From positions 620,001 to 684,000 of the forward strand of contig NZ_JACHWU010000001.1 in the NCBI RefSeq assembly GCF_014191605.1: a stretch of DNA of 64,000 nt. The letters are read 5' to 3'. The stretch's first letter is position 1. Each line of letters starts with the position of its first letter. The position numbers and the translations under genes were made by a program. A model generated the notes under the pieces. It saw only the letters and a program-made list of their open reading frames with translations. It did not search any database and was not told where the DNA came from. Positions 8,738 through 18,234 of this stretch are shown here, piece by piece. This DNA comes from Prauserella isguenensis (GTDB lineage Bacteria; Actinomycetota; Actinomycetes; Mycobacteriales; Pseudonocardiaceae).

Positions 8738-9595
8738 GTGGCACCGCGCCGTTCCGTTCTCTACATGCCCGGCGCGAACGAGCGGGCGCTCGAGAAGGCC
8801 AAGACCCTGCCCGCGGACGCGCTGATCCTGGATCTGGAGGACGCCGTCTCCCCCGACGCGAAGGAGGCCGCGCGCGAGCGGGTGTGCGCGGCGATCGCGT
8901 CCGGTGACTACGGCCCGCGCGAGGTGGCGATCCGCATCAACGGCATCGACACCGAGTGGCACGACGCGGACCTGCGCGCCGCCGCCCAGGCCGGCCCCGC
9001 CGCCGTCGTCGTGCCGAAGGTGAACTCCGCACGCGACGTGATGACCATCGAACGGGCACTGGAGCTCAACGGGGCGCCCGAGTACACGACGATCTGGGCG
9101 ATGCTCGAAACGCCCGTCGCGATGCTGCGCGCCGAGGAGATCGCCGCCGCGAGCGAGCGACTCTCCGTGCTTGTCATGGGCACCAACGACCTGGCCAAGG
9201 AGCTGCACGCCGAACCCGCGGCGGGCCGCGCACCGCTCGTCGCCGGCCTGTCGCTGTCGCTGCTGGCGGCACGCGCGGCGGGCAAGCAGATCCTCGACGG
9301 CGTCTACAACGAGGTTCAGGACCTCGCCGGCTTCGAGGCCGAGGCCACGCAGGCGCGGCAGTTCGGCTTCGATGGCAAGACGCTCATCCACCCGGGGCAG
9401 ATCGAACCGTGCAACCGCGTGTTCGCCCCGTCCGACGAGGCGATCGCCCACGCCCGCAAGGTGATCGACGCGTTCGAATCCGCACGGGCGAAGGGCGACG
9501 CCGTGGTGACGGTCGACGGACGCATGGTGGAGAACCTCCACGTGGCCGAGGCGCAGCGCATCCTCGACCTGGCGGACGCCATCGCGGCGAAGTAA
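8738..9595 (+). CDS. CoA-ester lyase of the HpcH/HpaI-CitE superfamily
   Basis: TIM-barrel lyase of 285 residues that cleaves or forms C-C bonds of CoA-linked 3-hydroxy acids such as malyl-, citramalyl- or beta-methylmalyl-CoA. The N-terminal RRSVLYMPGANERALEKA binds the CoA/phosphate, LDLEDAVSPD (31-40) and the MLETPV strand supply Mg-binding acids, and VPKVNSARDV is the conserved lysine strand. GTG 8738 follows AAGGAGG with ideal spacing. No partner gene (synthetase or hydratase) adjoins, so the pathway is open. The long leader has two hairpins. Confidence 0.88.
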   Translation: MAPRRSVLYMPGANERALEKAKTLPADALILDLEDAVSPDAKEAARERVCAAIASGDYGPREVAIRINGIDTEWHDADLRAAAQAGPAAVVVPKVNSARDVMTIERALELNGAPEYTTIWAMLETPVAMLRAEEIAAASERLSVLVMGTNDLAKELHAEPAAGRAPLVAGLSLSLLAARAAGKQILDGVYNEVQDLAGFEAEATQARQFGFDGKTLIHPGQIEPCNRVFAPSDEAIAHARKVIDAFESARAKGDAVVTVDGRMVENLHVAEAQRILDLADAIAAK

Positions 9596-9602
9596 CCCCG
9601 TA

Positions 9603-9680
9603 TTGCCGACCCCGGGGCCTGTTGCCGACCCCGGGGCCTGTTGCGGGTGCCGGGCCTGTTGTGGGGTGTTCCGGGGCCGG
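9603..9680. repeat. Intergenic repeat cluster, copy A of a dispersed family
   Basis: Four tandem units: TTGCCGACCCCGGGGCCTG at 9603-9621 and 9622-9640, a shortened TTGCGGGTGCCGGGCCTG at 9641-9658 and a diverged unit to 9680. The segment directly follows the lyase stop codon. The same core in the opposite orientation recurs at 19379-19436 and 63974-64000. Confidence 0.75.
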
Positions 9681-9880
9681 AGGCGGATTCGCGCGTCTGT
9701 GGACGACGCGGCGCGAGCCTGCTCCGCCTCAGCGGTGTCCACTGTGGATGGGTCTCCGCGAGGCGGCCGGCGCCTCCGCGACGAGTGACACCCACGGAGC
9801 AGGCCGCTCGCACAGGCTGACCGGCACGGGCCAGAAGGCGTGGGCGGAATCCGGGCGCGGCTGCGGGCGTTGTACCGGGC

Positions 9881-10852
9881 GTGCCTCTTCCGCCGATGTC
9901 CGTGCTCGACCGCGCCTCCGTACGTCAGGGCCACGATCCGGCGGCGGCGCTGCGCGACACGGTGACGTTCGCTCGCGACGTCGAGCGGCTCGGGTACCGG
10001 CGGTTCTGGGTGGCCGAGCACCACGGCGTGCCGGGTATCGCGGGTGCGGCACCGACGGTGCTGGCCGCCGCGGTGGGCGCCGCGACGTCGACCATCCGCA
10101 TCGGCACGGGCGGCGTGATGTTGCCGAACCACCGGCCGCTGGTCGTGGCGGAACAGTTCGGCACGCTCGCGTCGCTGCATCCGGGCAGGGTCGACATGGG
10201 GCTCGGCCGTTCCGTCGGGTTCACCGGTGCCGTGCGGACCGCGTTGGGTGCGGACAAGACCGCCGCGGACCGCTTCGCCGACGACGTCGGTGAACTGCTC
10301 GGCTACTTCGACGGCGACCACCGCGTGCGCGGGGTGCCCGCCGAGGGGTTGCAGGCACCGCCGCTGTTCGTGCTCGCCACCGGTGCAGGCGCCGATCTCG
10401 CGGCGGAACTCGGCGCGTCGCTCGTCATCGCACCTCTCGGCGGCCTCGACAGGGTCGCAGAGCGTGTCGGACGCTACCGGGAAACGTTCCAACCCTCGGC
10501 GCAGTGGCCCGAATCGCACGTCGTCGTGTCCACCGCGGTCGCCGTGGCCGATACCCGCGAACGGGCGCGCGCACTACTCCTCCCGGAGGCGTGGGCGATG
10601 GTCCGCTCGCGGATCGACGGCGTGTTCCCGCCGCTGCTGCCTCCCGACCGGGTGCCCACGCCCGACGACCGGGAGCGGCGCTACCTCGACGACGTCCTGC
10701 ACGGCCAGCTCCACGGCACCGAATCGGACGTCGCCCACGCGCTCGCCGAGCTGACCGAACACACCGGCGCGGACGAACTGCTCATCACGATGAGCACGCA
10801 CGACCGCGCCGACATGCTCGACTCGTACACGCGCCTGGCCCGCCTGGGATGA
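9881..10852 (+). CDS. LLM-class flavin-dependent oxidoreductase (MsnO8-like)
   Basis: Bacterial-luciferase-like monooxygenase of 323 residues using reduced FMN or F420. MSVLDRASVRQGHDPAAAL near the N-terminus, RFWVAEHHGVPGIAGAAP (the typical W-x-E-H-H element) and the TIRIGTGGVMLPNHRPL strand match the MsnO8 subgroup. GTG 9881 gives the family-standard start, though its ribosome site is weak. It is followed 6 bases later by the convergent SDR gene. Substrate unknown; flavin source not adjacent. Confidence 0.88.
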   Translation: MPLPPMSVLDRASVRQGHDPAAALRDTVTFARDVERLGYRRFWVAEHHGVPGIAGAAPTVLAAAVGAATSTIRIGTGGVMLPNHRPLVVAEQFGTLASLHPGRVDMGLGRSVGFTGAVRTALGADKTAADRFADDVGELLGYFDGDHRVRGVPAEGLQAPPLFVLATGAGADLAAELGASLVIAPLGGLDRVAERVGRYRETFQPSAQWPESHVVVSTAVAVADTRERARALLLPEAWAMVRSRIDGVFPPLLPPDRVPTPDDRERRYLDDVLHGQLHGTESDVAHALAELTEHTGADELLITMSTHDRADMLDSYTRLARLG

Positions 10853-10858
10853 ACGGCG

Positions 10859-11701
10859 CTACACGATGTTCGCACCCGCGTCGACCGGCAGTGTCGCGCC
10901 GGTGATGTAGCGCGCCTCGTCGCTCGAGAGGAACAGCACCGCGTTGCTGATGTCCTTCGACTCCACCCACGGCACGTCGAGGGCGTTCAGCGAGGTGAAG
11001 CCGGGAACCGCCTTCTCCTGCGACGGTTCGGGATCACCCGGGGCGAACATCGAGTACACGCCGGGGTTCTGGATCATCGTCGTGTCCACATTGGTCGGGT
11101 GGACGGTGTTGACGCGGATGGCGTGCGGCGCGAGTTCGTTGGCCATCGTGCGCATCAGCCCGACGATGCCATGCTTGGCCGACACGTAGTGGCCGACGTG
11201 CTGAATGCCCTTGAAACCGCCGATCGAACTCGTGAACACGATCGACCCGCCGCGGCCGGCCTCGATCATCGACGGCACCGCGACCTTCGCCGTGTGCCAC
11301 ACGCCGGTCAGGTTGACGTCGATCATCTCCTGCCACTGCTGGGCGCTGAGCTCCCACGACTTCGTGAACGCCGTCGCGATCCCCGCGTTCGCGACGACCG
11401 TGTCGACCCGGCCGAGTTCTGCGCGCCCGTGGTCGAACGCCTTCTGCAACGCGCCGAGGTCCCGTACGTCGACCTTTTCCGTCACGACCTTCCTGCCGAG
11501 GTCGGTCACGAGCTTCGCCGTGCCCGCCAGATCATCCTCCGTCGCCAGCGAGTAGCACGGGGTCACCGTTTCGATGTCCTCGCAGATGTCGACCGCGATG
11601 ATGTCCGCGCCCTCCTCCGCGAGCCGCACCGCGTGGCTCCTGCCCTGCCCCCGGGCGGCACCGGTGATGAACGCGACCTTGCCTGCCATCCGACCCGTCA
11701 T
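10859..11701 (-). CDS. Mycofactocin-type SDR oxidoreductase
   Basis: Classical SDR of 280 residues. The dinucleotide loop GAARGQG lies at 14-20, followed by the long insert typical of actinobacterial mycofactocin-coupled SDRs (about residues 39-72, with PCYSLATEDDLAGTAKLV). The catalytic residues are Ser158/159, Tyr172 and Lys176 in HYVSAKHG. Members of this group hold NAD(H) tightly and rely on mycofactocin as the external electron carrier; no mycofactocin biosynthetic genes are in this window. The alcohol or ketone substrate is unknown. Confidence 0.88.
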   Translation of the reverse strand: MTGRMAGKVAFITGAARGQGRSHAVRLAEEGADIIAVDICEDIETVTPCYSLATEDDLAGTAKLVTDLGRKVVTEKVDVRDLGALQKAFDHGRAELGRVDTVVANAGIATAFTKSWELSAQQWQEMIDVNLTGVWHTAKVAVPSMIEAGRGGSIVFTSSIGGFKGIQHVGHYVSAKHGIVGLMRTMANELAPHAIRVNTVHPTNVDTTMIQNPGVYSMFAPGDPEPSQEKAVPGFTSLNALDVPWVESKDISNAVLFLSSDEARYITGATLPVDAGANIV

Positions 11702-11791
11702 CGTCTCCTCCTCGAGACCTGCGTCACACGGTTGACCGAGTCTCGTCCGGATCGCTAATCCATGTCAAGGATTAGCAGGAATCGATGCGGC

Positions 11792-13138
11792 TCAGAGGGT
11801 GTCGAAGGTGGCAGCTGCGCGCAGGGTTCCGATGTCGTCGAAGCGGCGGCCCGCGAGCTGCACACCGATGGGCAGCCCGTCCGGGGTGCGCCCGCAGTCG
11901 ACGGAGACCGCCGGCTGGCCGGACATGTTGTACGGCACCGTGAACGCGACGTGCTCGAACGGGCGCGCCGGGTCCCCGGTGGGCGAGGGTGAGTCGAACG
12001 CGTTGGGCGGGACCTGACACGTCGGCGAGAGCACGATGTCGTACGGCTCGGTGGCGCGCAGGGTCGCGACGGCGATCGCGTCCATCTGGGCGAACCCGTG
12101 GTAGACGTCCACGGCGGACAGCCCCTCGGCGGAGCGGGCCCATTCGACGATGTAGGGCAGTACGGCGCCGGCGTCGAGTTCTTCCAGCTCGGCGAGCATG
12201 CGAGTGCGCCAGAACCGGTCGAGCCCGTCGAGCATCTCCCGGGTCAGCCACGGTTCGACGACCTCGACGCTCGCGCCGGCGGCTTCGAACCGGCGGGCGG
12301 CATCGGTGACGGCGTCGCGCACGGCCGGGTCGACCGCCAGCCCCACCCCGGGGTCCAGGTGCAGCCCGATCCGCAGCGACGAGGGCTCGGCCGGCGGGCA
12401 CGACCAGTCCTGTTCGGACGGCGGCAGCGACAGGTGGTCGCGCGCGTCCGGCAGCGACAGCACGCGCATGAACAGCGCGGCGTCGGCGACGGTCCGCGTC
12501 ATCGGACCCGCCGCCCTACCGGGGAACGGCGGATCCACGGGCACGCGTCCGAAACTCGGTTTGAATCCGACGATGCCACACCACCCCGCGGGCAGCCGGA
12601 TGGAGCCGCCGATGTCGGTGCCGACGTGGAGCGGCCCGTATCCTGCCGCCGCGGCGGCTCCCGCTCCCGCACTCGATCCGCCGGGTGTGCGCGTGAGGTC
12701 CCACGGATTCCGCGTCGGCTCGTGGAAGCTCGACAGGCCCGAGGTGAGCATGCCGAAGTCGGGCATGGTGGTCTTCGACAGGAGTACGCCGCCGGATTCG
12801 CGTATCCGCGCCGCCACGGGCGCGTCGACCGGCGACGGGTCGAGCCTCGTCGCGGCCGTCCCCATCGGCTTCGGGGTTCCCCTGGTCGCGATGTTCTCCT
12901 TGATCGTCAGCGGGATGCCGTCGATCGGGCCCAGCGGGGTGCCCGCCCGCCACCGCCGCTCCGACGCCGCGGCCGCGTCCCGTGCGGCGTCCGGGTCCAA
13001 CGCGTACAGGGCGCACAGCTTCTGCTCACGCTCGTCGATCCGGGCCAGCACCGCGTCGGTGACCTCGACCGGACTCACCTCGCCGCTGCGGTACGCGGCG
13101 AGCAGTTCCGTCGCTGTGGTCTCCGGAAGTCCGGTCAT
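11792..13138 (-). CDS. Amidase-signature family hydrolase
   Basis: Hydrolyses an amide bond with a Ser-cisSer-Lys triad: Lys80 in PLTIKENIATRG, Ser155 in TPGGSSAGAG and the nucleophile Ser179 in GTDIGGSIRLP. The protein has 448 residues, normal for the family. ATG 13138 follows AAAGGAG; the longer frame to 13342 overlaps the transporter gene and is rejected. It is the last gene of the peptide-transporter operon, 20 bases after the ATPase stop, which suggests that it processes the imported amide or peptide. Confidence 0.88.
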   Translation of the reverse strand: MTGLPETTATELLAAYRSGEVSPVEVTDAVLARIDEREQKLCALYALDPDAARDAAAASERRWRAGTPLGPIDGIPLTIKENIATRGTPKPMGTAATRLDPSPVDAPVAARIRESGGVLLSKTTMPDFGMLTSGLSSFHEPTRNPWDLTRTPGGSSAGAGAAAAAGYGPLHVGTDIGGSIRLPAGWCGIVGFKPSFGRVPVDPPFPGRAAGPMTRTVADAALFMRVLSLPDARDHLSLPPSEQDWSCPPAEPSSLRIGLHLDPGVGLAVDPAVRDAVTDAARRFEAAGASVEVVEPWLTREMLDGLDRFWRTRMLAELEELDAGAVLPYIVEWARSAEGLSAVDVYHGFAQMDAIAVATLRATEPYDIVLSPTCQVPPNAFDSPSPTGDPARPFEHVAFTVPYNMSGQPAVSVDCGRTPDGLPIGVQLAGRRFDDIGTLRAAATFDTL

Positions 13139-13158
13139 CGACTCGCTCCTTTTCGGAC

Positions 13159-14004
13159 TCAACTCTCGGGCTGTGCAGGCTCCACCGAAGTCGGGGGCGG
13201 CGCCGTCGACAACGCGCCGTGCAGCGTGGGGGCCGCGGCGATCAGCTCGCGGGTGTACTCGTGGCGGGGCGTGTCGTACACCGTGTCGACGGGGCCCTGC
13301 TCGACGATCTCGCCCCGGCGCATGACGGCGACCTCGTCGCACACCTTCCGAACGACGCCGAGATCGTGCGAGACGAACACGAGCGTCAGCGCGTACTCGT
13401 CGACGAGTCGGGTGAGCAGATCCAGGATCTGCTGACGCACCAGGACGTCGAGTGCGCTGACGGCCTCGTCGGCGATCAGCACGTCGGGACGCGGGGCCAG
13501 TGCGCGGGCGATCGAGATACGCTGCCGCTGCCCACCCGAGAACCGATGCGGATGCTTCCCGCCCGCGTCGGCGGGAAGGTCGACGGCCTCGAGCAACTCG
13601 GCGACCCGTTCGTCGCGGCCGCGCGTGCGGCCGAGCGGTTCGCTGATGATGTCGCGCACGCGCATGCGCGGGTCGAGCGAACCCATCGGGTCCTGGAACA
13701 CGATCTGCAACCGGCGTCGCAGGAATCCGAGGTCGCGGTCGCGGCGGTCGTCGACGCGCGTGCCGTCGAACGTGATCGTGCCGGCGGTGGGCCGGTCGAG
13801 CGCTGCGAGCAGTCTGACCAGAGTGGACTTTCCGGAACCGGATTCGCCGACGATGCCGAGCTTGCCGCCACGCGGCACGTCGAGTGACACGCCACGCAGC
13901 GCGTGCACGCCGCCGCGATACGTCCGTGCGAGGTCGCGCACCGCGACGATCGGGCCGTCGCCGACGGCGACGTCACCGGCGGCGCTGTCTGCTGTGGACG
14001 TCAC
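13159..14004 (-). CDS. Peptide ABC transporter ATPase, DppF/OppF type
   Basis: Energises oligopeptide or nickel-type import at the inner face of the membrane. The Walker A is GESGSGKST, the Q-loop FQDPMGSLDPRM, the signature FSGGQRQRISIARAL and the Walker B VLIADEAVSALD. The C-terminal segment with PRHEYTRELIAAAPTLHG is typical of the OppF branch. GTG 14004 overlaps the preceding ATPase stop by four bases (GTGA), so translation is coupled. The protein has 281 residues. Confidence 0.9.
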   Translation of the reverse strand: MTSTADSAAGDVAVGDGPIVAVRDLARTYRGGVHALRGVSLDVPRGGKLGIVGESGSGKSTLVRLLAALDRPTAGTITFDGTRVDDRRDRDLGFLRRRLQIVFQDPMGSLDPRMRVRDIISEPLGRTRGRDERVAELLEAVDLPADAGGKHPHRFSGGQRQRISIARALAPRPDVLIADEAVSALDVLVRQQILDLLTRLVDEYALTLVFVSHDLGVVRKVCDEVAVMRRGEIVEQGPVDTVYDTPRHEYTRELIAAAPTLHGALSTAPPPTSVEPAQPES

Positions 14005-14846
14005 AGTGCGGCCTCCAGGAGTCGTCGGGTGTAGTCGTGTGCGGGCGCCGACAACACGTCCGTGACGAGGCCCTCCTCGACGAGGCGACCGTCCCGGCAC
14101 ACCAGCACGCGTTCGCACACCGACGCGATCACGGCGAGGTCGTGGGTGATGAACAGCAGTGCACTGCCGCGGTCACGCACGCCTTCGGCGATGAGGTCGA
14201 GCACCTGCGCCTGCACCGTCACGTCGAGCGCCGTGGTGGGTTCGTCGCAGATCAGCAGCGACGGGTCGTTGGCGAGCGCGATCGTGAGCAGCACCCGTTG
14301 CCGCTGGCCTCCGGAGAGTTCGTGAGGGTAAGCACGTGCCGTCCGCTCGGGCAGGCCGACGCGGTCGAGCAGTTCCCGGGCGCGTTCGGCCGCCCTGCGA
14401 CGGGACGTGCCGTGGATCGTGAGGGTCTCGGCGACCTGCCTGCCGATGCGCATCGCCGGGTTGAGCGCGGTCATCGGCTCCTGGAACACCATGCCGAGGT
14501 CCTTGCCGCGTAGCCGCGAGAGGTCGCGTTCCGGGGCTCCGAGGAGTTCGCGTCCGCGCAACGTCACCGATCCCGACGGTGACATCCCGTCGGGTAGCAA
14601 GCCCATGATCGCCGACGCGGTCAGGGACTTGCCCGAGCCGGACGCGCCGATCAGCCCGACCCGCTCCCCGGGCGCGATGTGGAACGACACGTCGTCGACC
14701 AGGGTCACGTCGCCGTTCGCGATGCTCAGCCCGTCGACGTTCAGCAGCTCGTCACGTTCGGGTTCACGGTGCAGCCCTTGATCGAGGGAAGAACCGGAGC
14801 TGTCAACGCCCCCAAGGTGCCCCTGGGGGTGGACGGGTTCGCTCAT
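14001..14846 (-). CDS. Peptide ABC transporter ATPase, DppD/OppD type
   Basis: Second ATPase of the importer, 281 residues. Walker A GASGSGKSL, Q-loop FQEPMTALNPAM, signature LSGGQRQRVLLTIAL and Walker B LLICDEPTTALDV are all intact. A hydrophilic N-terminal extension of about 35 residues precedes the domain. ATG 14846 overlaps the upstream permease stop by four bases (ATGA). It pairs with the DppF-type ATPase as a heterodimer in this family. Confidence 0.9.
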   Translation of the reverse strand: MSEPVHPQGHLGGVDSSGSSLDQGLHREPERDELLNVDGLSIANGDVTLVDDVSFHIAPGERVGLIGASGSGKSLTASAIMGLLPDGMSPSGSVTLRGRELLGAPERDLSRLRGKDLGMVFQEPMTALNPAMRIGRQVAETLTIHGTSRRRAAERARELLDRVGLPERTARAYPHELSGGQRQRVLLTIALANDPSLLICDEPTTALDVTVQAQVLDLIAEGVRDRGSALLFITHDLAVIASVCERVLVCRDGRLVEEGLVTDVLSAPAHDYTRRLLEAAL

Positions 14847-15652
14847 CGGCGGGCCTCCAGGCGCGGGTCGAAACGGTCGCGGAGGCCGTCGCCGAGCAGG
14901 TTGAAACCGAGCACGACCGCGGCGATCGCCAGGCCCGGAACGAGCGCCAGCCGCACGTCGACGGCCAGCAGTTCCTGCGATTCCTGCAACATCCGCCCCC
15001 ATGACGGCGTCGGCGGCGCGGTGCCGAACCCGAGGAACGACAACGCCGCCTCGGCGAGTACCGCCATCGCGAACGACACCGACGACTGCACCACGACCAT
15101 GCCCGAGATGTTCGGCAGGACGTGCCGCCAGGCGATCCAGGACCGCGACCGGCCACCGGCCCGGGCGGCGAGCGTGTACTCCCGTGAGAGCACCTGCATC
15201 GTGCCCGCCCGCGCCACCCGCGCGAACGCAGGCACGGTCGCCACTCCGATCGCGATCATCGCCGTCAACGTGCTCGCCCCGTAGACGGCGGCGAGCATGA
15301 TCGCCAGCAGCAGCGCGGGGAACGCCAGCACAAGATCGCTGGTGCGCATGACGAACTCGCCGAGCCACCGCGGCCCCATCGCCGCCAGCACCCCCAGCGG
15401 CACCCCGACCACGGCGGCCACGCCCACGGCGACGATCCCGACGTACAGCGTCGTCTGCGCACCGACCATGAGCTGACTGAAGACGTCGCGGCCGAACTTG
15501 TCGGTGCCGAGCAGGTGGTCCGACGTCGGGCCGAGCAGCCGCACGCTCGCGTCGACGGCCTGCGGATCGAGCGGAGTCCACACGAACGACACGAGGGCCG
15601 TCACCACGACCAGCCCCACGAGTGACCCACCGACGACGAGGTTTCCGCGCAT
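14843..15652 (-). CDS. Peptide ABC transporter permease, DppC/OppC type
   Basis: Inner-membrane permease of 269 residues with about six membrane segments. TDKFGRDVFSQLMVGAQTTL is the characteristic OppC motif, and the EAA loop appears around EYTLAARAGGRSRSWIAWRHVLPN. The C-terminus LGDGLRDRFDPRLEARR is typical. ATG 15652 overlaps the upstream permease stop by four bases. It is part of the operon running leftward from 18164. Confidence 0.92.
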   Translation of the reverse strand: MRGNLVVGGSLVGLVVVTALVSFVWTPLDPQAVDASVRLLGPTSDHLLGTDKFGRDVFSQLMVGAQTTLYVGIVAVGVAAVVGVPLGVLAAMGPRWLGEFVMRTSDLVLAFPALLLAIMLAAVYGASTLTAMIAIGVATVPAFARVARAGTMQVLSREYTLAARAGGRSRSWIAWRHVLPNISGMVVVQSSVSFAMAVLAEAALSFLGFGTAPPTPSWGRMLQESQELLAVDVRLALVPGLAIAAVVLGFNLLGDGLRDRFDPRLEARR

Positions 15653-16632
15653 CACGACCTCCGCAGCCGGGGATCGAGCACTGTGTAGAGCACGTCGACC
15701 AGGAAGTTCACGAGCAGCACGCCGACGACGAGCACCAGCACGATGCTCTGCACCGCCAGCAGGTCCCGTGCCGCCACCGAGTCGAGCAGCATGCTGCCCA
15801 GCCCCGGCAGGACGAACACGCGCTCGATCACCACAGCGCCGACGAGCAACGTCGCCAGCTGCACCCCGAGGACCGTCACCACCGGTACCGCGGCGTTCCG
15901 CAACCCGTGCCGCACGAGCGCCGGGTACGGCCGCAGCCCCTTCGCCCGTGCGGTGCGCAGGAAGTCCTCCCGCTGCACGTCGAGCACCGCCGACCGCACG
16001 TACCGCGTCAGCACAGCTCCCTGCACCAGACCCAGCGAGACCGCGGGCAGGATCAGCCCCCGCAGCCAGGCGCCGAGGTCGTAGGCGGGAGGTGTCCAAC
16101 CGCCCGACGGCAGCCAGCCCAGCTGCACCGAGAACACCTGCACCAGGATGATCGCCGCCAGGAACGCCGGCACCGCCACGCCGACCTGCGCCGCTGCCGA
16201 CACTCCGACGCCGCTCGGCTTGCGGTGCCGCACTGCGGCGACGATCCCCAACGGCACGGCGATCAGTACCGCGACGAGCATCCCCGCGCCGACCAGCCAC
16301 AGGGTCACGCCCAGCCGGTCGACGAGTTGCGGCCCGATCGGTTCCTTCGTCACGTACGACGTGCCGAAGTCGCCGGTCAGCAGTCCGCCCATCCAGTCGA
16401 GATACTGCGTCACCAGTGGCCGGTCCAGGCCGAACTGCTGCCGCGTCTGTTCGACGAGTTCCGGCGTCGCGTTCACCCCGAGCGCGACCTGCGCCGGATC
16501 GCCGGGCAGCACCGCCATGAACGCGAACACCACGACCGACGCGACGAACCCGCTCGCCACGAAGATCACCAGCCTGCGGGCGATCGCCGCAGCAGGCCCC
16601 GCACCCGCCGCGAGCCGTTCGGCGGTCGTCAT
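15652..16632 (-). CDS. Peptide ABC transporter permease, DppB/OppB type
   Basis: Permease of 326 residues. An N-terminal membrane segment, the periplasmic PGDPAQVALG region with LGLDRPLVTQYLDWMGG-like sequence, and the EAA loop (EDFLRTARAKGLRPYPALVRHGLRNA) identify the OppB branch. It forms the channel with the DppC-type subunit. ATG 16632 overlaps the binding-protein stop by four bases. Confidence 0.92.
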   Translation of the reverse strand: MTTAERLAAGAGPAAAIARRLVIFVASGFVASVVVFAFMAVLPGDPAQVALGVNATPELVEQTRQQFGLDRPLVTQYLDWMGGLLTGDFGTSYVTKEPIGPQLVDRLGVTLWLVGAGMLVAVLIAVPLGIVAAVRHRKPSGVGVSAAAQVGVAVPAFLAAIILVQVFSVQLGWLPSGGWTPPAYDLGAWLRGLILPAVSLGLVQGAVLTRYVRSAVLDVQREDFLRTARAKGLRPYPALVRHGLRNAAVPVVTVLGVQLATLLVGAVVIERVFVLPGLGSMLLDSVAARDLLAVQSIVLVLVVGVLLVNFLVDVLYTVLDPRLRRS

Positions 16633-18164
16633 GACGACCCCTGCCGCCGGAGCCCTGTGAGGTCGAACGCCTCGCTCACCTGGTTGGCCTGCAGCCCGCG
16701 GACCTCGTTCTTCGCGACGACGATGTTCGGGAACAGGAACAGCCAGTTGGCGGCGGCGTCGTCGGACAACGTCCTGGCGACCTCGCGCATATCGGAGATG
16801 TACTCCCGTGGCGGCGCGGTGTCGGCCTCCGAGAGTAGGCGCTGCACTCGGCGGCTGTCGTAGCCCCAGTAGAACTCGGGATCGCCGAACGTCGTGATGT
16901 CCTGCGGTTCGACGTGCTGGACGATCGACATGTCGTAGTCGCCGTCGGTGAAGACCTGCTGCAGCCACACCGCGGGGAAGTCGAGCGGTTCGATGTCGAC
17001 GGTCACACCGATCTTCTTCAGGTGCGATGCGATGACCTGGGCCGACGACACGGCGTACGGCAGGTTGGCGATCCGCAGGTTCAACCGCAGCGACTCGTGT
17101 CCGGCCTCGCGCAACAACCTGCGGGCGCGCTCCGGGTCGTACGGGTACTCGCCGGAGAGGTCCTCGAACCACGGGTCCGTGGGCGGAACCATGCTGCCGA
17201 TCAGCTTCCCTCGCCCACCCCATGCGGCCTCGAGCAGCGCCTTCCGGTCGATGGCGTACGTCAACGCCTTCCGCACCCGCACGTCGTCGAGCGGCGCACG
17301 GCGGTTGTTGTAGGCGAGCACGACCTCACCGTTCGTCGTGCCCTGCAGCACGCGGAAGCGGTTGTCGGCCTCGAACTGCGGCACCGAATCGGGCGCGGTC
17401 ACCCCGGAGATGACGTCGATGCCGCCGGAGAGCAGTGCGTTGTTCAGCGCGGTCGCGTCGGCGTAGTACTTGAGCACGACCGTGCCGTAGTCGGGTTCGG
17501 GTCGAGGATCGCCGGGCCGGCTGTACTCCGGGTTGCGGGTGAGCACGACCGAATCGCCGCGGCGCCTGCTCTCGACGTCGTACGGACCGGTGCCGACGGG
17601 ATCGTTCGCGAGGTCGGACACACCGTTCGGGTCGAACATCGCGCCGATCCGGGTCGTCATGGCACGCAGCCACGAGTTGCTCGGTCTGCTCAGCACCACG
17701 CGGGCGTGGTGCTCGCCGACCACCTCGACGCGGTCGACGACGTCCATTCCGGACTTCAGCGAAATGGTCCAGTCCCGCTGCACCCGCTCGATGGAGAACT
17801 TGACGTCCGAGGCGGTGAACGGCTCGCCGTTGCTGAACGTCGCGTTGTCACGCAGGTGGAAGTCGTACACCGTCCGGTCGTCGCTGATGTCCCACGACTC
17901 GGCGAGGCCCTCGGTGATCCGACCGTCGGAGTCGATCTTCACCAGCGTCTCGTAGACGTTGTAGAGCAGCGCCTGCGGAATCGCGGCACCGTCGGTGGTG
18001 GTGAAGTCGAAGTTCTGCGGCTCCGCGGTGAACCCGACGGCGAGCGTCGAAGGGCCACCCGCCACCATCGCCGTCGATCCGGCGGTGCAACCGGCCAGGG
18101 CGAGGGGCGCGGCCAACACCGCGGCGGACACCAGCGCCGAGAGCGCCGACGGCCGTGTCGACAT
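16629..18164 (-). CDS. Peptide ABC transporter solute-binding lipoprotein
   Basis: Family 5 extracellular binding protein of 511 residues and the first gene of the operon. The signal peptide ends in a lipobox (LALAGC, Cys about 26), so it is anchored to the membrane outside. The TFTA-EPQNFDF start and the LRDNATFSNGEPFTASDVKFSIERV motif are diagnostic of the DppA/OppA family. Ligand class (peptide, nickel chelate, opine) cannot be read from sequence; the amidase at the operon end favours an amide or peptide. Confidence 0.9.
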   Translation of the reverse strand: MSTRPSALSALVSAAVLAAPLALAGCTAGSTAMVAGGPSTLAVGFTAEPQNFDFTTTDGAAIPQALLYNVYETLVKIDSDGRITEGLAESWDISDDRTVYDFHLRDNATFSNGEPFTASDVKFSIERVQRDWTISLKSGMDVVDRVEVVGEHHARVVLSRPSNSWLRAMTTRIGAMFDPNGVSDLANDPVGTGPYDVESRRRGDSVVLTRNPEYSRPGDPRPEPDYGTVVLKYYADATALNNALLSGGIDVISGVTAPDSVPQFEADNRFRVLQGTTNGEVVLAYNNRRAPLDDVRVRKALTYAIDRKALLEAAWGGRGKLIGSMVPPTDPWFEDLSGEYPYDPERARRLLREAGHESLRLNLRIANLPYAVSSAQVIASHLKKIGVTVDIEPLDFPAVWLQQVFTDGDYDMSIVQHVEPQDITTFGDPEFYWGYDSRRVQRLLSEADTAPPREYISDMREVARTLSDDAAANWLFLFPNIVVAKNEVRGLQANQVSEAFDLTGLRRQGSS

Positions 18165-18234
18165 CCGTCACCGCCTCCCGACCGCTCCGGAGAACCCGAT
18201 CAGCAGGTGACAGTGGCACCGCGAAGATCAACGG

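Noticed and set aside
8486-10519. 677-codon minus-strand open frame
   Set aside because: Antisense to the lyase and LLM genes; Arg/His/Gly-rich product with no domain. A product of high GC at third positions.
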